Source: Chrysomallon squamiferum (taxonomy: Eukaryota > Mollusca > Gastropoda > Neomphalida > Peltospiridae). Taken from it: a stretch of DNA of 64,000 nucleotides. The DNA lies in NCBI GenBank assembly GCA_012295275.1, contig CM022676.1, forward strand, positions 14,914,825 to 14,978,824. Direction: 5' to 3'. Made by a program: the position numbers and the translations under genes. Positions 17,415 through 37,996 of the stretch are shown here, piece by piece; position 1 is the first letter of the stretch; each line of letters opens with the position of its first letter. Below the pieces are notes generated by a model. It saw only the letters and a program-made list of their open reading frames with translations. It had not been told where the DNA came from and searched no databases.

Positions 17415-19960
17415 TTCATATGAAGAGAAAGGACTCAGATAATATTTGATGTTCACTTACATCAGAAATATGTCCACGAATATGTCCACTTTATCATTAT
17501 ATATGCTCTCTACATATTCTTTTATTAGAACTTCTGTGAAGCGGTAATATAAACTTACGAGATATATGTAGTTTTAACATGACTTCTATGAGGAGATAAC
17601 ATGAACGTAGGCGACTTACATATATTCTGTCGTGACCTGGATGAGGAGTTAATACAACAAAACGTGACTTTCACATAATTTTAATATGAATTCTATGAAA
17701 GGCTGATATAAACGGACTCGTCTTATATACGTTTTTCTTCGATGAGCGGTGAATACAGACCTACGTGACCTGCACATACTTTTACGTGTTTTCTATGAGA
17801 CGACACACGCGCGCGCACACACACACAAAGACACATATATGTAATTATATATACGCGTTATATGAAATATAAATGACTGACATAGGCTTTTAAATTAATT
17901 ACATGACATGTTAACACAAATGTACGTGCCTTAAGCTACGTATAACGTTAATTCCATGGAACGTTTGTTCAAACTTGAATGACATACATATATTTTTTTT
18001 AACATCAGTAGTATTAAAGATAAATGTAAATATACCTGATTGAGATACACTTTAATATTATTGTTGTCACAAGTTAGCACCATTTGTCTAAATTACATAT
18101 ATTTTAACATTATTTCTGTAAAATAAAAAAACAAAACAGAAAGTGAACGTAACTTGAAATTATGCTTATCAAAGTAGAACGAAGTGATTGTCATATGCAT
18201 GCATGGTGTAATAATATGCAAAGTGGATCATGTAAATTATGTTAAATATTATGCAGGTATGAACAGTGGCAAATCAGAAATTCACAAATAAATTCTGGCT
18301 GTAGGTTTAGACTGCGCAAGGATTGTGCCAAGTTGCACACAATTAATTTGACTAAACCAGAGAGCAAACTTCAGTTAGTGAAAAAATTCTAATGCCCCAT
18401 TTTATCCATTCTTACAAATCCAGTCACCGCCATCATCAGAAAAACGCTTATTATTTTGTTAAATATCGATGAAACTAAGTCCATAGTGAAACCTTTCTAT
18501 CAGCTGGCTGCAATAAATGGTAGTTTGTCCAATATAATTTCCACGTCTCTCTTATCTGTTTCATCCCGATTCAGCAGGACTGCTTGTGTCTGGACTGGAG
18601 ATGACCAAGCCTAACACACCGCACACTTTGCATGTTCTCTGAGAACTCTGTGTGTTGGCGGAATTAAAATGTACGGCCTGTGTTTGCAGGCAAAGAGGTC
18701 TGGTCTTGCTTTGCCCACACCAATAGATTTATCATACCTGAGTTCAACGAATCCACCCTCCTTCTCTGAGATACAGCATCATATTCAGGGAATGGATTAA
18801 AGTGCGGGATCCCTGTAGCTTTCTCGGGCGTGATTGTAGAAACCACTGGACTGGAATTCATCGCTCCAGTCTCCTTAGCCACAGGCAATCCATATGTTCT
18901 CAATGACTAGTTCCTATCAGGATGGCAGTCTAGATATTGCTCTGACTAGAACGCACGCGTCATTAACTTTAATTACAATGGACTTGCATCCCTGGCACGT
19001 ACAACTATTCGTATTCTTCACGAGAACATCGAGACACAGCATCCAGAGACGTTCTTGTGTTGCTGACAACATTTGTTTCGTTTCCTGGTAATAACTGTGC
19101 TTGTCGTATGTGCTAGTCACGTTTGTCTTTCTTCGATTTTGGCTAGGATGTCAGAATCTCGTACATGGCACCATAGCATTCCACTTTTTGGAATGCTATA
19201 GTCGTAATCACTAACACTTGCATGGATTGGTCTTATTCCAGCTCTGTGTAACCTTCTGTTGTTAAATAGGAATCTGCATCTCTCTTGGTACCACCATGTT
19301 CTTATACAATAGACGCTTCCTGCTTCTGTCCCACACCTGGTTCGATCATTCAAACAGTGTCACAGATCTAGTGCAATCCATGTAATAAAAAACACGTTAT
19401 CTCTGGCTCGGGTGGACCATGCTGACACGTCTTAGTAATTCGGTTGTGACTGTCAGGCTGATATTGGTTTATTAGGCAATATGTGGGACACTGGTAAGTT
19501 GTTGCAGTGTGATGCCAAAATTGATGCCAGCATAGAGCTTCTACTTAGCTGACAATGAATCCATGGTCAGTTTGACCTTCAAGAAATTCTTACTTGGCGA
19601 TCGATTGGAAATATTATTTAAATAACTGGTAAGTGGACTGTATTCAGTTAGACACATCTGCTTCATTCAACTTCTCCTGTTTACCTCGAACATCTGGATG
19701 TAGATGTACACAATAATACAGACAGAGACATTTATGCAACTACAAACATTTCTAAGGAGAACCTGAACATTGCTAGGCGAACTTGGCGTCCCTCTTGAAC
19801 AATTGTTGCCATTTTGGATTTTCAAATGGCCAATAAGGGAGATTTGGTTAGAAACCCCAGAAGAACCAATGTGCTAAATTTGATGTTTGTATTATCTGTT
19901 GCTGAATTCATCTAAACATTTGCTGTTATCAGCCCCATTGTTGATATATCTCCTAAGGAA
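17415..19960. repeat. 3' flank and unclassified repeat block of copy 2
   Basis: The degenerate ACGTGACTT-type repeat (17415-18120) is followed by the decayed block (18160-19960). The minus-strand frames 18664-18903 and 18917-19120 match pieces of the block after copies 1 and 3 but are broken. The stretch 19400-19700 has no clear match after copy 1, so each block has its own insertions or deletions. Confidence 0.5.
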
Positions 19961-19968
19961 TGGTAAAG

Positions 19969-19972
<4 letters not shown>

Positions 19973-20034
<62 letters not shown>

Positions 20035-20540
20035 CATTATCCAGAATGTTATGATTTTACAAAAAAGATGAACTGAAGTAAGTAATATAAATTTTCAACG
20101 AAAAACACATCCAACAATAAACATCATAACACAATATTTAGATTACAGTAAATCATTCCCGTTTTCCTTCCTTTTTACACTATGTTTACTATTTGAAAGA
20201 AGAAAAAAAAAATAATAATAATAATACAACAAAATGAAATAAATAAATAAATAAATAATAGGAGAAAAGACTATAATAATAATAATAAGAAGATGAAGAA
20301 GGAGAACGACAAGAACAACATCAAAATGTCAATAATGACGATCAATCCAGTCAAAGAGGTAAAGTCAATTTTTTAAAGTTTGTTCAAGGATAAGTTTATC
20401 CTACATTCATTTCGCAAACAAGATTAAGGTGTTAGGGACCAATAATTTCAAGAGATTATGACTTGAAATTTTAAAACTTATTTATACCTTTCTCTTCTTT
20501 TTCTTTTTTCCTGTCTTTGTTTCTTTTTATAATAATAACA

Positions 20541-20599
<59 letters not shown>

Positions 20600-20835
20600 C
20601 AACAACAACAATAATAATAATAATAATAATTGTTATGGGTATTATTATTATTATTATTATTATTATTTTTCTAATTCCACCTTCCCTTTCTCTCTCCCTC
20701 TGTCTCTCTGACGCAGAGATTCTTTCACCGAAGATGCTGCCTGGATAGTCTTCATAAAAAACAGCAAATAAACAAACACATAAACATAGTCATTTTGTAT
20801 CTTTTCCTCTAATCTAATTCATATTGGAAGTGAGA
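19973..20835. other. Spacer between copies 2 and 3
   Basis: No gene is visible. It contains (GT)n at 19973-20032, (AAT)n at 20527-20598 and (ATT)n at 20640-20668, and matches the copy 1/2 spacer. Confidence 0.7.
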
Positions 20836-20843
20836 ATCATTTA

Positions 20844-21285
20844 TGACGTAATCATTTTCTCTTGACGTCACTCCGATACTTTTCAAAGTAGCCTTCAAAT
20901 GTCTTTTGAACTGGTAAGTTTGTATTATTTATTTAATTTCTTATTTATTTATTTATTTAAAGCTGGAAATAAAAAGTATAAATATATAAATATACAAACA
21001 AACAAATAAATAAATAAATAAGAACTTAGGCTGAGACGCCCGTGAACAATAGTGTGTCAGGAAAGCTGCCATCTAATATCGTCATCTTAAAAATTTCTAT
21101 GCATTTATTATTTTTACTTCAATAAGAATCAATGTGTAAATATATTAGGCGCTGTCTTTATCAAACAAGCCTAACTTATAATAAAGCAGAAAACCAAATT
21201 AGTGAAGACTATTTACATTTTCATAACCGTTAATTTATAATATCACATTTACAGCTTGCGGTGATTTTGTAGAAGCATATACACA
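20844..21285 (+). promoter_or_regulatory. Promoter and non-coding 5' exons of copy 3
   Basis: TGACGTAA is at 20844-20851 and TGACGTCA at 20863-20870. Exon U1 ends at 20913 and exon U2 is 21255-21285. A 10-codon upstream ORF spans the predicted junction, as in copy 1. Confidence 0.55.
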
Positions 21286-22007
21286 GTAAGTATATTTTAC
21301 CTATATAGTTCAACAATTAATTTAATTAACTGTTTTATTTCTCATTTCACCACTCTCAATATCAGTAAACTGATGTTTATTCATTTCGTTGTCGCCTAGG
21401 TATCAAAACAAAATAATTCTTATAATAACAGCAAATTATTACCTAGAGTTCAAAACGGAAACCGTTTGAAAACAGTACTGTAAGATCTAACCGATCTAAA
21501 TCATGTAACGTTAAAAAGTATGTACTAAACCAAACATGGTGTTCACAAACGTTGTTTTTGAAAATGAAAAACACATAATGCAACTTTGAAAAACACGACT
21601 GTTTAAGGGAACAAAAAGACATAGACATGCCACGCCTTTTCGCCTGTTCGGACTGTTGTATGTTGCGCATTACGAAGCTGCTCGCCATTTTGCTGGACAA
21701 TGAGAGATGATACATTCTGTATACAGACATTATCACCAATAGGGCAACACCCCTGATATTTCATTGGTTTCTTTACGAAACTGAATCCAAACATAAAGTT
21801 TAAGAACTCGAACTTACCCATCTGAACTATTATTATTATTATTCTTATTATTATTATTCTTATTATTATTCTTCTTATTATTATTCTTATTATTATTTTC
21901 GTCGTCGTCATCATCATTATTATTATTGTTGTTGTTCTTGTTATATTATTGCATTTTATGTCGTACAGGTTCATATTTTTTATCTTTCCAGGTCCTGTTT
22001 TTCTACC

Positions 22008-27255
<5,248 letters not shown>

Positions 27256-27259
27256 ACAG

Positions 27260-29940
27260 TTTCTATGAGCAGAAAGGACTTAGACAACATTTGATGTTAA
27301 CTTACATGAGAAATACGTCCACGAATAAGTCCACTTTATCATTATATACACTCTCTATATATACTTTTATTATAGCTCCTATGAAGCTATAGTATAAATT
27401 TACGAGATATATGCAGTTTTAACGTGACTTCCGTGATTATTTACGTGAATGTAGGTGACTTACATATATTCTGACGTGACTTGGATGAGATGTCAATACA
27501 ATAGAACATGATTTACGTATACTTTCAATATGACTTCTGTTAAAAGCTCAAAGAAATGTACGTGACTTTCATATAATTTTAACATGAATTCTATGATACG
27601 GTAATATAAAGGCACGTGTCTTAAATACGTTTTTCTTCGATGAGCAGTAAATACAGACCTACGTGAGCTACACATATTTTAAGATGTTTTCTATGAGAAG
27701 ACACAGGCACACGCACACACATGCACACACATATGTAATTATATATATATACGCGTCACATGAAATATACATGACTGACATAGACTTTCACGTTAATTAC
27801 ATGGCATGTTAAGACAGACGTACGCGACTTAAGCTACTTACAACGTTAATTGCATGGAATGTTTGTTCAGAGTTGCATGGCATACATATATTTTTCAACA
27901 TCACTACTATTAAAGATGAATGTATATATATATACCTGATTCAGATACACTTTAATATTATTTTTATCACAAGTTAGCACCATTTGTCTAAATTACATAT
28001 ATTTTAACATTACTTCTGTGAAATAAAAAACAGAAGAAAAAAAAAACGTAACTTGAAATTATGTTTTACGTTTCTTGTTCGAAAACAAATATATATGTTA
28101 TGAAAGTAGAACGAAGTGATTGTCACATGCATCCATGGTCTAATAATCTGTGTCGTGGATCATGTAAATTATGTTAATTATTATGCAAGCATGAAAAATG
28201 GCACGGTTGGCCGTTTAGAAATTCAAGGTGTTGACGTTTTTCAAGGTGTAATTACACAAAGAACGTCTGGCTGTAGGTTTAGTCCGTTCAAGCATTGTGC
28301 CAGGTTGTACAAAGGTAATTTTGCTTAACCAGAGATCAAAGTTCAGTTAGTGAAAAACTTCTAAATGCTCCATTTTATCCATTCTTATAAATCCAGTCAC
28401 CGCCTCCATCAGAAACATGCTCATTATTTTGTTAACAAGCATCGATGAAACTAAGTCTATAATGAAATATTTCTGTCAGCTGGTTGCAATAAGTGGTACT
28501 TTGTCCAATATATTTGCCGCGACTATCTTTTCTGTTTCATCCCGATTCAGCAGGACTGCTTGTGTCTGGACTGGAGATGGTTGTCTGGATCCAGATGACC
28601 AAGCCTAACAGGCCGCACACTTTGCATGTTCTCTGAGGACTGTGTGTGTTGGCAGAATTTAGATGTACGGCCTCTGCTTGCAGGTAATGAGGTCTGGTCT
28701 TGCTTTGCCCACACCAGTAGATTTGTCATACGTGAGTTCAACGAATCCACCCTTCTTCTCTGAGATACAGCATCATATTCAGGGAATGGATTAAAGTGCG
28801 GGATCCCTGTAGCTTTCTCGGGCCTGATTGTAGAAACCACTGGACTTGAATTCATCGCGCTAGGCTCGTTGGCGACAGGCAATCCACATGTTCTCAAGAA
28901 CTAGTTCCTATGAGGATGGCAGTCTAGATATTGCTATGACCAGAACGCACGCGCCATTAACTTTAATTACAATGGACTTGCATCCCTGGCACGTACAACT
29001 ATTCGTATTCTTCACGACAACATCGACACACAACATCTAGAGACTTCCCTCTGTTGCTAACGACATTTGTTTCGTTTCGTGGTAATGACTGTGCTTGTCT
29101 TATGAGTCCTTTTTCAATTTTGGCTCGGTCATCAGAATTTATTTTTTGTACAATACGTCCACCTTAGATTCCACATTTTGGAATCATATTTTCTTTAGCA
29201 TAATCAGCAAATGTCTTTGCAGTGTACGAATCTTGGGCTTTGATAAGTGCTGAACTATCAGTGATGTCTGCATATCCGCTGTGTTCTTCAACTTGATGTT
29301 CATTTCCGCTTCAAATCTGCTCTTTTTTCACAAATAAATAAAACATTCTTATGTTTTAGATTCTTGGATCTTTCATTGGATCTCAATTATATAGCCCTCA
29401 TCACTAACACCTGGATGGATCGATCTTTTTCCAGCTCTGTGTAACTTTGTGTTCATAAATAGAAGTCTGCAACTCTTTTGATACCACCATGTACATGTAC
29501 AATAGACACTTTCCTGTATGGGAAACTACTAGGTTCATGTTTCTGTCCTACACCTAGTTCGATCATTCATCCAGTGTCACAGACGCAGTGCAATCCAGAT
29601 AATTAAAATCACCTTATCTTTGGCTCGGCTGCTCCACGCTGACACGCCTTAGCAATTAAAATGCGGCTGCTTCATTCAACTTCGTTTACTTCGAACATTT
29701 GGTGGTAGATATACTGAATAAGACAATAGAGACCTTTATGTAACTACAAATATTTCTAAGGAGACAGTAAAGTTTGGCGTTCATCTTGAAAAATGGCTGC
29801 CATCTTGGATTTTCAAATGGCCCGTAGGGTAGATTTGATTAGAAATCACCGAAGTCCAAATCTGATGTTTGTACCATTCGTCTCAAAATGTGCTGTTATC
29901 AGCCACACTGTGTTTTTGTATATATGAAATAAACGGATAT
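27260..29940. repeat. 3' flank and unclassified repeat block of copy 3
   Basis: Degenerate ACGTGACTT-type repeat (27260-28030), then the decayed block. It keeps the longest open minus-strand frame of the three (28547-28897, 116 codons), which aligns with shorter broken frames at 18664-18903 and 9287-9562. No domain was recognised. A segment at 29160-29400 seems specific to this copy. Confidence 0.5.
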
Positions 29941-30064
29941 ATGTGCAAATTATACGTTGTCAGATGTTGCTGACGAGACTCAAACATGTGGCAACCATTC
30001 ACCAGCACTCCAAAGCCGGACAATGTTACCGTTCAGCCACCGACAACACCCTGCTGAAACAGAA

Positions 30065-30088
30065 AAGGTATGTATGTATGCGTGTATG

Positions 30089-30153
<65 letters not shown>

Positions 30154-30155
30154 TA
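30065..30155. repeat. (TA)n microsatellite
   Basis: About 30 TA units near the right end of the receptor array. The sequence just before it (29950-30068) contains a short open stretch ending in a donor-like AAG|gtatgt, but no product was recognised. Confidence 0.85.
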
Positions 30156-30214
30156 TGCATGTATGGACTTAGTATATCTGTATCTCTCTGATAGTTAACA
30201 AAACATACTGGTGT

Positions 30215-30537
30215 GGACCAGACCTCTTTACCTGAAACAGAGGCCGTGACTGTTTAATTCCGAATGGACAAAATCAGAGAACATTTAAAGTGTGTTGTTA
30301 GCCTTGGTCATCTGGATCCAGACAACCATCTCCAGTCCATATACAAGCAGTCCTGCTGAATCGGGATGAACAGAAAAAGAGAGTCGTGGCAAATATATTG
30401 GACAAAGCACCACTAGTGCAGTCAGTTGATAGAAATATTTTATTATGGACTTAGTTTCATCGATGCTTGTTAACAAAGTAATGTATAACATTCTGATGGG
30501 GTCCTGTTTTAAAGAATGGATAAAATGGAACATTTAA

Positions 30538-30540
<3 letters not shown>
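30215..30540 (-). repeat. Inverted copy of the array's 3' repeat block
   Basis: This stretch is the reverse complement of about 28375-28700, with matching phrases around 'catctggatccagacaacc' and the following 200 bp. It also matches the blocks at about 9040-9390 and 18400-18720 in inverse. It ends at a (TA)n tract (30541-30614), which may mark the breakpoint. Confidence 0.75.
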
Positions 30541-31430
<890 letters not shown>

Positions 31431-31449
31431 TTAGCAGATAGTTTGAATT

Positions 31450-32972
31450 TTACTTTTTGCACCAAGTAAATATTTGTATTTGTCCGTGTAAATCTCCCAC
31501 GTATATTTTGTTGTCATCACAACAGACACACTCAGGTTTGGACAGTCCATCCCGATCAGTGAGGATGTCACGTGTAATGTTACCATCTCGTGACAACTGA
31601 ACAACACAATTTCTATTTTCACTACAAACAAAAATATTTCCCTCCCTGTCACATGTAACATCTAACAACTTCTTCAGTCTGTCTGAATCACGTGATTCCC
31701 ATTTGACGTCACCTGATGACGTCACACCAAATAAACTGTTTACATTTTCTCTGTTTGACACAACAATTATACACTGATCGTGAACTGTGAGACACGACGG
31801 TTCGGGTATCAAATCTCCTGAGACAGAATTAATGAGCTGACCAGTGTCTGTCAGTATGTCCAAGTACTGACCAATGTGATCCCCAGTGACCGCGAGACGG
31901 TTGCCAGGTAACACAGCGATAAACTTGTACCTTTTAGTAGTTTTAACTGTTTTGATCAGTTTTAAATTTTTCAAATTTAAAAACAAAATTTTATTTTCAC
32001 CTGGCAGAGTAACAACAACAACAACATCACCCCGCTGATCACGTGATTCAGCAAGACCGCATGGATAAGAGGAAGTTACGTGTCTTTTATCAGTGATTTT
32101 CTTTCTAAACAAAAACATTTTACAGATTCATTCCAATAATCACTAACTACAATTTGACTTTTGTCCTCACCTGGCACTAGCATGGAAAACAGAATAGGAT
32201 TTTCTTTATCTTCTTGTGTTTTTGTGTTAATGGTGCCTGTGTGTTTGAGTGTGTCTGTCTGTCTGTCTATCTGTGTGTCTGTTTGGATGTTTGTGGATAT
32301 TTCTCCAATGTGCACATATATGTTTTTCTTATCAGATTTTATCAGATTTATTTTGATTTCTGCTTTTTCTATTTGTGAAAGAGATTTGGACAGAAACTCG
32401 GAAGTTCTGTTTTGAAGTTTGTTGAATTTTGAAATATTTGTTTTTATATCTGACTCTGATTCACGTTGTAACAAATCTTTGCCTAGTTTGATCATTTTTT
32501 CGTTTTCCTCAATCAGATATTTATATTCAGTAAACAATTTTTCGATTTCTGAATGTATAAAGTTTTGAGATTTTTCTATTTCTCTTGTTAACCTCTCTTG
32601 TTCTTTGTGAACTGCGGCTGTGAAATCTGTTATTAGTGTGTCACCAATCGTCCTGACCTCTTCTGTAGTATCCACGACGTTGATGTCGACGGCTTGGCGA
32701 AGTTGCTCAATCTTATCATCCATTTCTGTCTGAAGAATTTCTTTGTAGGATTTGAGACTTTCACAAACAGAACTGAGAAGTGAAAAGTGACCTCCCTGTT
32801 TAGCTGAAATTAATTAATAAATAAATAAACAAGTAAATAAATAAATAAGTCAATAAATGATTGAATAAATAAATAAGTAAATAAATAAATGAAATTAATA
32901 AATGAATAAACAATTAATATATTAAATACTACTACTACTACTAATAATAATAATAACAATAACAACAACAAC

Positions 32973-33008
<36 letters not shown>

Positions 33009-33533
33009 CACAACTATGACTACTACTGTTAATAAAGATATGTCTACAATGTGAAGAGTTTTAGAATTTATTTTATGAATTGATTTAAAAATCTGACTAG
33101 AAAAATATCATAAATAAAATGACCTCTGCTTGTTTAGGCTGTGATGGTTAATACGCGACAGAAATCTTTTTGTGTTAAATTATCACTGAATCTCCTTTTA
33201 ATTATTTCGATGTAATTAACTGAAAAAAAAAAACACTGCTGACTCACAAAACTTTGGTTCTAGCCAATCATTAGCGGCGTCCTGTAGTGACTTGTTTACA
33301 GGGAATTGATCTGCCCACGTATTCACTGGTTTCGTGCTGTCTGGGATGTGGACATCCTGCCTGCAGAACGGGCAGGTGATTTGTATGTCGTTGTTGTCGT
33401 AATTGTGACTTATATAGTCCTGCAGGCATTTGGAGCAATACGAATGTCCGCAATTAAGAACTCGCGGCTTCTTGAAAATGTCCATACAAAGACAGCACGA
33501 CAGGTTATCATAGGAGATTGAAGGTGTTGCCAT
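31450..33533 (-). CDS. RING, coiled-coil, NHL-like protein (TRIM-type E3 ligase without B-box), one frameshift
   Basis: The first coding exon is 33533-33248: a C3HC4 RING finger with CxxC, CxHxxCxxC and a final CPFC, typical of ubiquitin E3 ligases. Donor gtgagt joins it in frame to exon 2, which starts at 32803 after ttcag. Exon 2 codes for a Lys/Glu-rich coiled coil (about 32720-32340) and then a C-terminal beta-propeller of NHL type (about 32110-31450) with repeated 'G.I.V....N' strands and a final strand at the stop. No B-box cysteine/histidine cluster is seen. Between 32118 and 32076 the reading frame shifts by one base, so the propeller is in a different frame from the coiled coil. This is either a real inactivating indel, a sequencing error or programmed shifting. 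RING-NHL proteins are ubiquitin ligases and often innate-immune or RNA-binding; the role here is inferred. Confidence 0.8.
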
Positions 33534-33539
33534 ATCTAT

Positions 33540-33680
33540 AAATAATAACAACAACAACAACATAGTAGAATCAGAGAAGATAAAATAGAAAATACGGAGA
33601 AAGAAAAATTCAGCTAGATAATAATGATAATAATAATAATAATAATAATGATGATGATGATGATGATGATGATGATAATG

Positions 33681-33732
<52 letters not shown>

Positions 33733-35000
33733 ATAATAATAACAATAATGAATAACAATAAGATAAGAAAGACCAGCAGTTGACACCAACTGACTAGAGC
33801 TAAAAATAATAAAAATTTTAAATCAAAACAACAAAGGAAGGTAAAGAAACAATATCACACAAAATAAAAATAAAATATCAGTCCCAATTACTTCAAAGGG
33901 CCAAGGGAATATACAAATAAATAAATAAATGAAATAAGAAAATAAATATATAAGCGTGCGAATGTAACTGTAATATTACAAATATACTATGTAAGTGTTT
34001 CATTCATTAATTTCGTTTTATTTGTATGAAAAAAAAAAACAATATATTGAAGTGAATTACAAACTTGCTAAATTTAGCCTTGTGACGTACGTTTGAGAAG
34101 GAAGACGACAGTTCCACTCTCATAAGTTGTATGAAGGAAAACTCAAAAATAAATAAATAAATAAAGAAATAAATAAAGAAATAAATAAATAAATAAAGAA
34201 ATAAAGAAATAAAGAAATAAATAATAAAAATAAAGAAATAAAGGAATAAAGAAATAAATATTTTTGACGTGTCGATGAATGTTGCAAGGTATTTTCGCAC
34301 ACCACTATTTGTGTCGTGCTACGTAACCAAGCCCACTTACATTCATGATCAAACTCGAATGTGGACAACAATAGAAACGTGATTTTGAGACAAGTAATAT
34401 GTTCAGAGTAATAATCACGAAAAACTGCATAGTAAACGAATGAATTTCTGATTACTTCTGAACACTATTTTATTAACGTCGAACACAATACATTTCTAAT
34501 CTGCAGTTAAATGGCGTCAGTCATTGATAAAGGAATCGTCGAACTGTCTTTTACAAGGACAAACCTATCGCCCGACACTGCTTTCCTGTGACCACTGAGC
34601 CACACACGCCACTGACCAATGAGTATAACAAAAACATTATGTATACAATTGTTTTAAGAGCATAACGTTAATTACTAGCTTTTATTTTAAAATAGTTTAC
34701 AACAACAACAATAACAATAATAATAAATGTTCTTACCTCTGTCTTAAGAAATGAAAAATTTAACAGCTGCAGAAAATTGTCTGTACGTCTCCAATGTCAG
34801 TTTGCTGTTACAGTTGTGAGGGCGGGGAAGCCCGTTTTGACAGACGACACTCGGTCAGGGGAAGATACCAATTTCAATAAAGGGGTGTAAGGTATGGAAT
34901 TTTCTAGAACACTTTTGTTGCTACTGAGAAAAAATAATCGTGAAAGTTTTAAATTGTTTTGGTAAAGTAAACAGGAATAAAAATAACAACTATTTTAAAA
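33540..35000. other. Region upstream of the RING-NHL gene
   Basis: No gene is recognised. (AAT)n and (GAT)n lie at 33620-33730 and (AAAT)n-type repeats at 34148-34260. The sequence at 34770-34900 is less AT-rich and could contain the promoter of the minus-strand gene; no clear core motif is seen. Confidence 0.5.
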
Positions 35001-35004
35001 TAAT

Positions 35005-35202
35005 TTGAGCACTTCATTAATTTTTAAAATGCCGGTTACAATTTATTACACTTGTGGTATTAATAGACACAGTAACTGGTTTGTAGAAGAACGGAGAAAG
35101 ATAATACATACAGCCGCCAAAATTACAGCGTGTTTAAACCTGGATAGTGAACTGGCGGTATCAGGTTTTTTCATAAGATATATAAATAAACTGTACGAAT
35201 GA
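35005..35202 (+). pseudogene. Possible LINE reverse-transcriptase C-terminal relic
   Basis: A 65-codon frame contains a stretch near 35095-35140 reading RRKIIHTAAKITACLNLDSE. It resembles the conserved region after the reverse-transcriptase domain of L2/CR1/Rex-type LINEs, where an arginine-rich 'RxVxTAxKI' helix precedes a short Ser/Leu segment. No endonuclease or catalytic RT motif is nearby, so this would be a small fragment. Similarity was judged by eye and could be chance. Confidence 0.3.
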
Positions 35203-36700
<1,498 letters not shown>

Positions 36701-36705
36701 TTAAC

Positions 36706-36860
36706 TCAGGTACGGACCTGATATTGATAAAAACAGTGTTGCTCTTCTGGCATAATGACAAAAATCAGCTGATCACGTGATTCAGAACGATCGCATGACT
36801 GACTCATAAAATACTGCGTGCTGAGATATAAATCTTGTTTAAGTGCTGGGTGTCGAATGT
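36706..36860 (-). pseudogene. Relic of a second RING-NHL propeller segment
   Basis: The minus-strand peptide SQSCDRSESRDQLIFVIMPE followed by an aromatic strand parallels the segment of the complete gene that contains SYPCGLAESRDQ and the following hydrophobic strand (near 32060-31980). The DNA 'gctgatcacgtgattcag' occurs at 32033-32050 and again at 36768-36785. The open stretch ends at a stop after about 12 further residues and no other part of the gene is visible, so this looks like a decayed tandem paralogue on the same strand. Confidence 0.55.
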
Positions 36861-36899
36861 TAAACTGGGTACAGATAAGAACATAGTTTAATTGCCCCA

Positions 36900-37596
36900 T
36901 TTAGTATAATTTAAAAATCAAATTAAAAAAAGAAAATGATAATGTGTGTGTGTGTGTGTGTAAATTGTCCTGAAATACATGTGTACTACTGTTTCCATGA
37001 AGACGGAATAAATGCAGGTCAGTTCAATTACATGTTTTGTCCATAAATATAACATTAAAAAGTCTGAAATAAGATATTTAATAAACTTTAAAAATAAAAT
37101 AAAAAATAAGCTTCTGATTTGATTTGAATCACTAAAAAAAGATCTGGTTACGCAATCACCAATTTCGGCACAATTTTCTAATTCAGAGACAGAATCACTA
37201 AATGTTTGCGAGCATCTCCCTACCTCTCTCAGTTTCTGACATTTTCACATGCACGCATCTCCGCTATTTGGGGCGATATTTAACATCTCTTTGTACGAGA
37301 AGGAAAAAAATCGTTTCTTTTCTAGTTTAGACTTTAATTAATAGTCGAACATTCCTTTAAAAATATTTCATTTTCTGCAAAGCTGTTTAGACGCAGAATA
37401 GTTAATAAAGCAACTTATTTGTGGAAGCAATTCCGACCTTCTCGACATATGCTAATGTTTTCTTTCGATGTAATTTCAATGAGGTTCAAAGACAAAGCGG
37501 CTCCACCACTAGGCTGATTATTCCGATTACTGGCGATTTTTCATTAAGTTCCTTTTTTTAAATTTTATTCGGATATTCATGCTACTGCTTATGACT

Positions 37597-37695
<99 letters not shown>

Positions 37696-37965
37696 GTCTC
37701 TCTCTCTCTCTCCCACTCTCTTTCTCACTCACTAAAGACATACACCCACTGACCAGCCATGTTAGTCAACTGGATTGAAAACGGAGACTTCGCTTTCAAG
37801 TCCGCTTTGTATTTGCAACGTGCGAGGGTTGATGTACCCTTGAATAACATAAATCAGACTTACCACGTATTTGAAAACAACAATAAGATGGAAATAATAC
37901 ATTCAGTATGAGCTGATATCATACGTCTTCAAACAAACAAACAAACAAACATATAAATAAATGAA

Positions 37966-37996
<31 letters not shown>

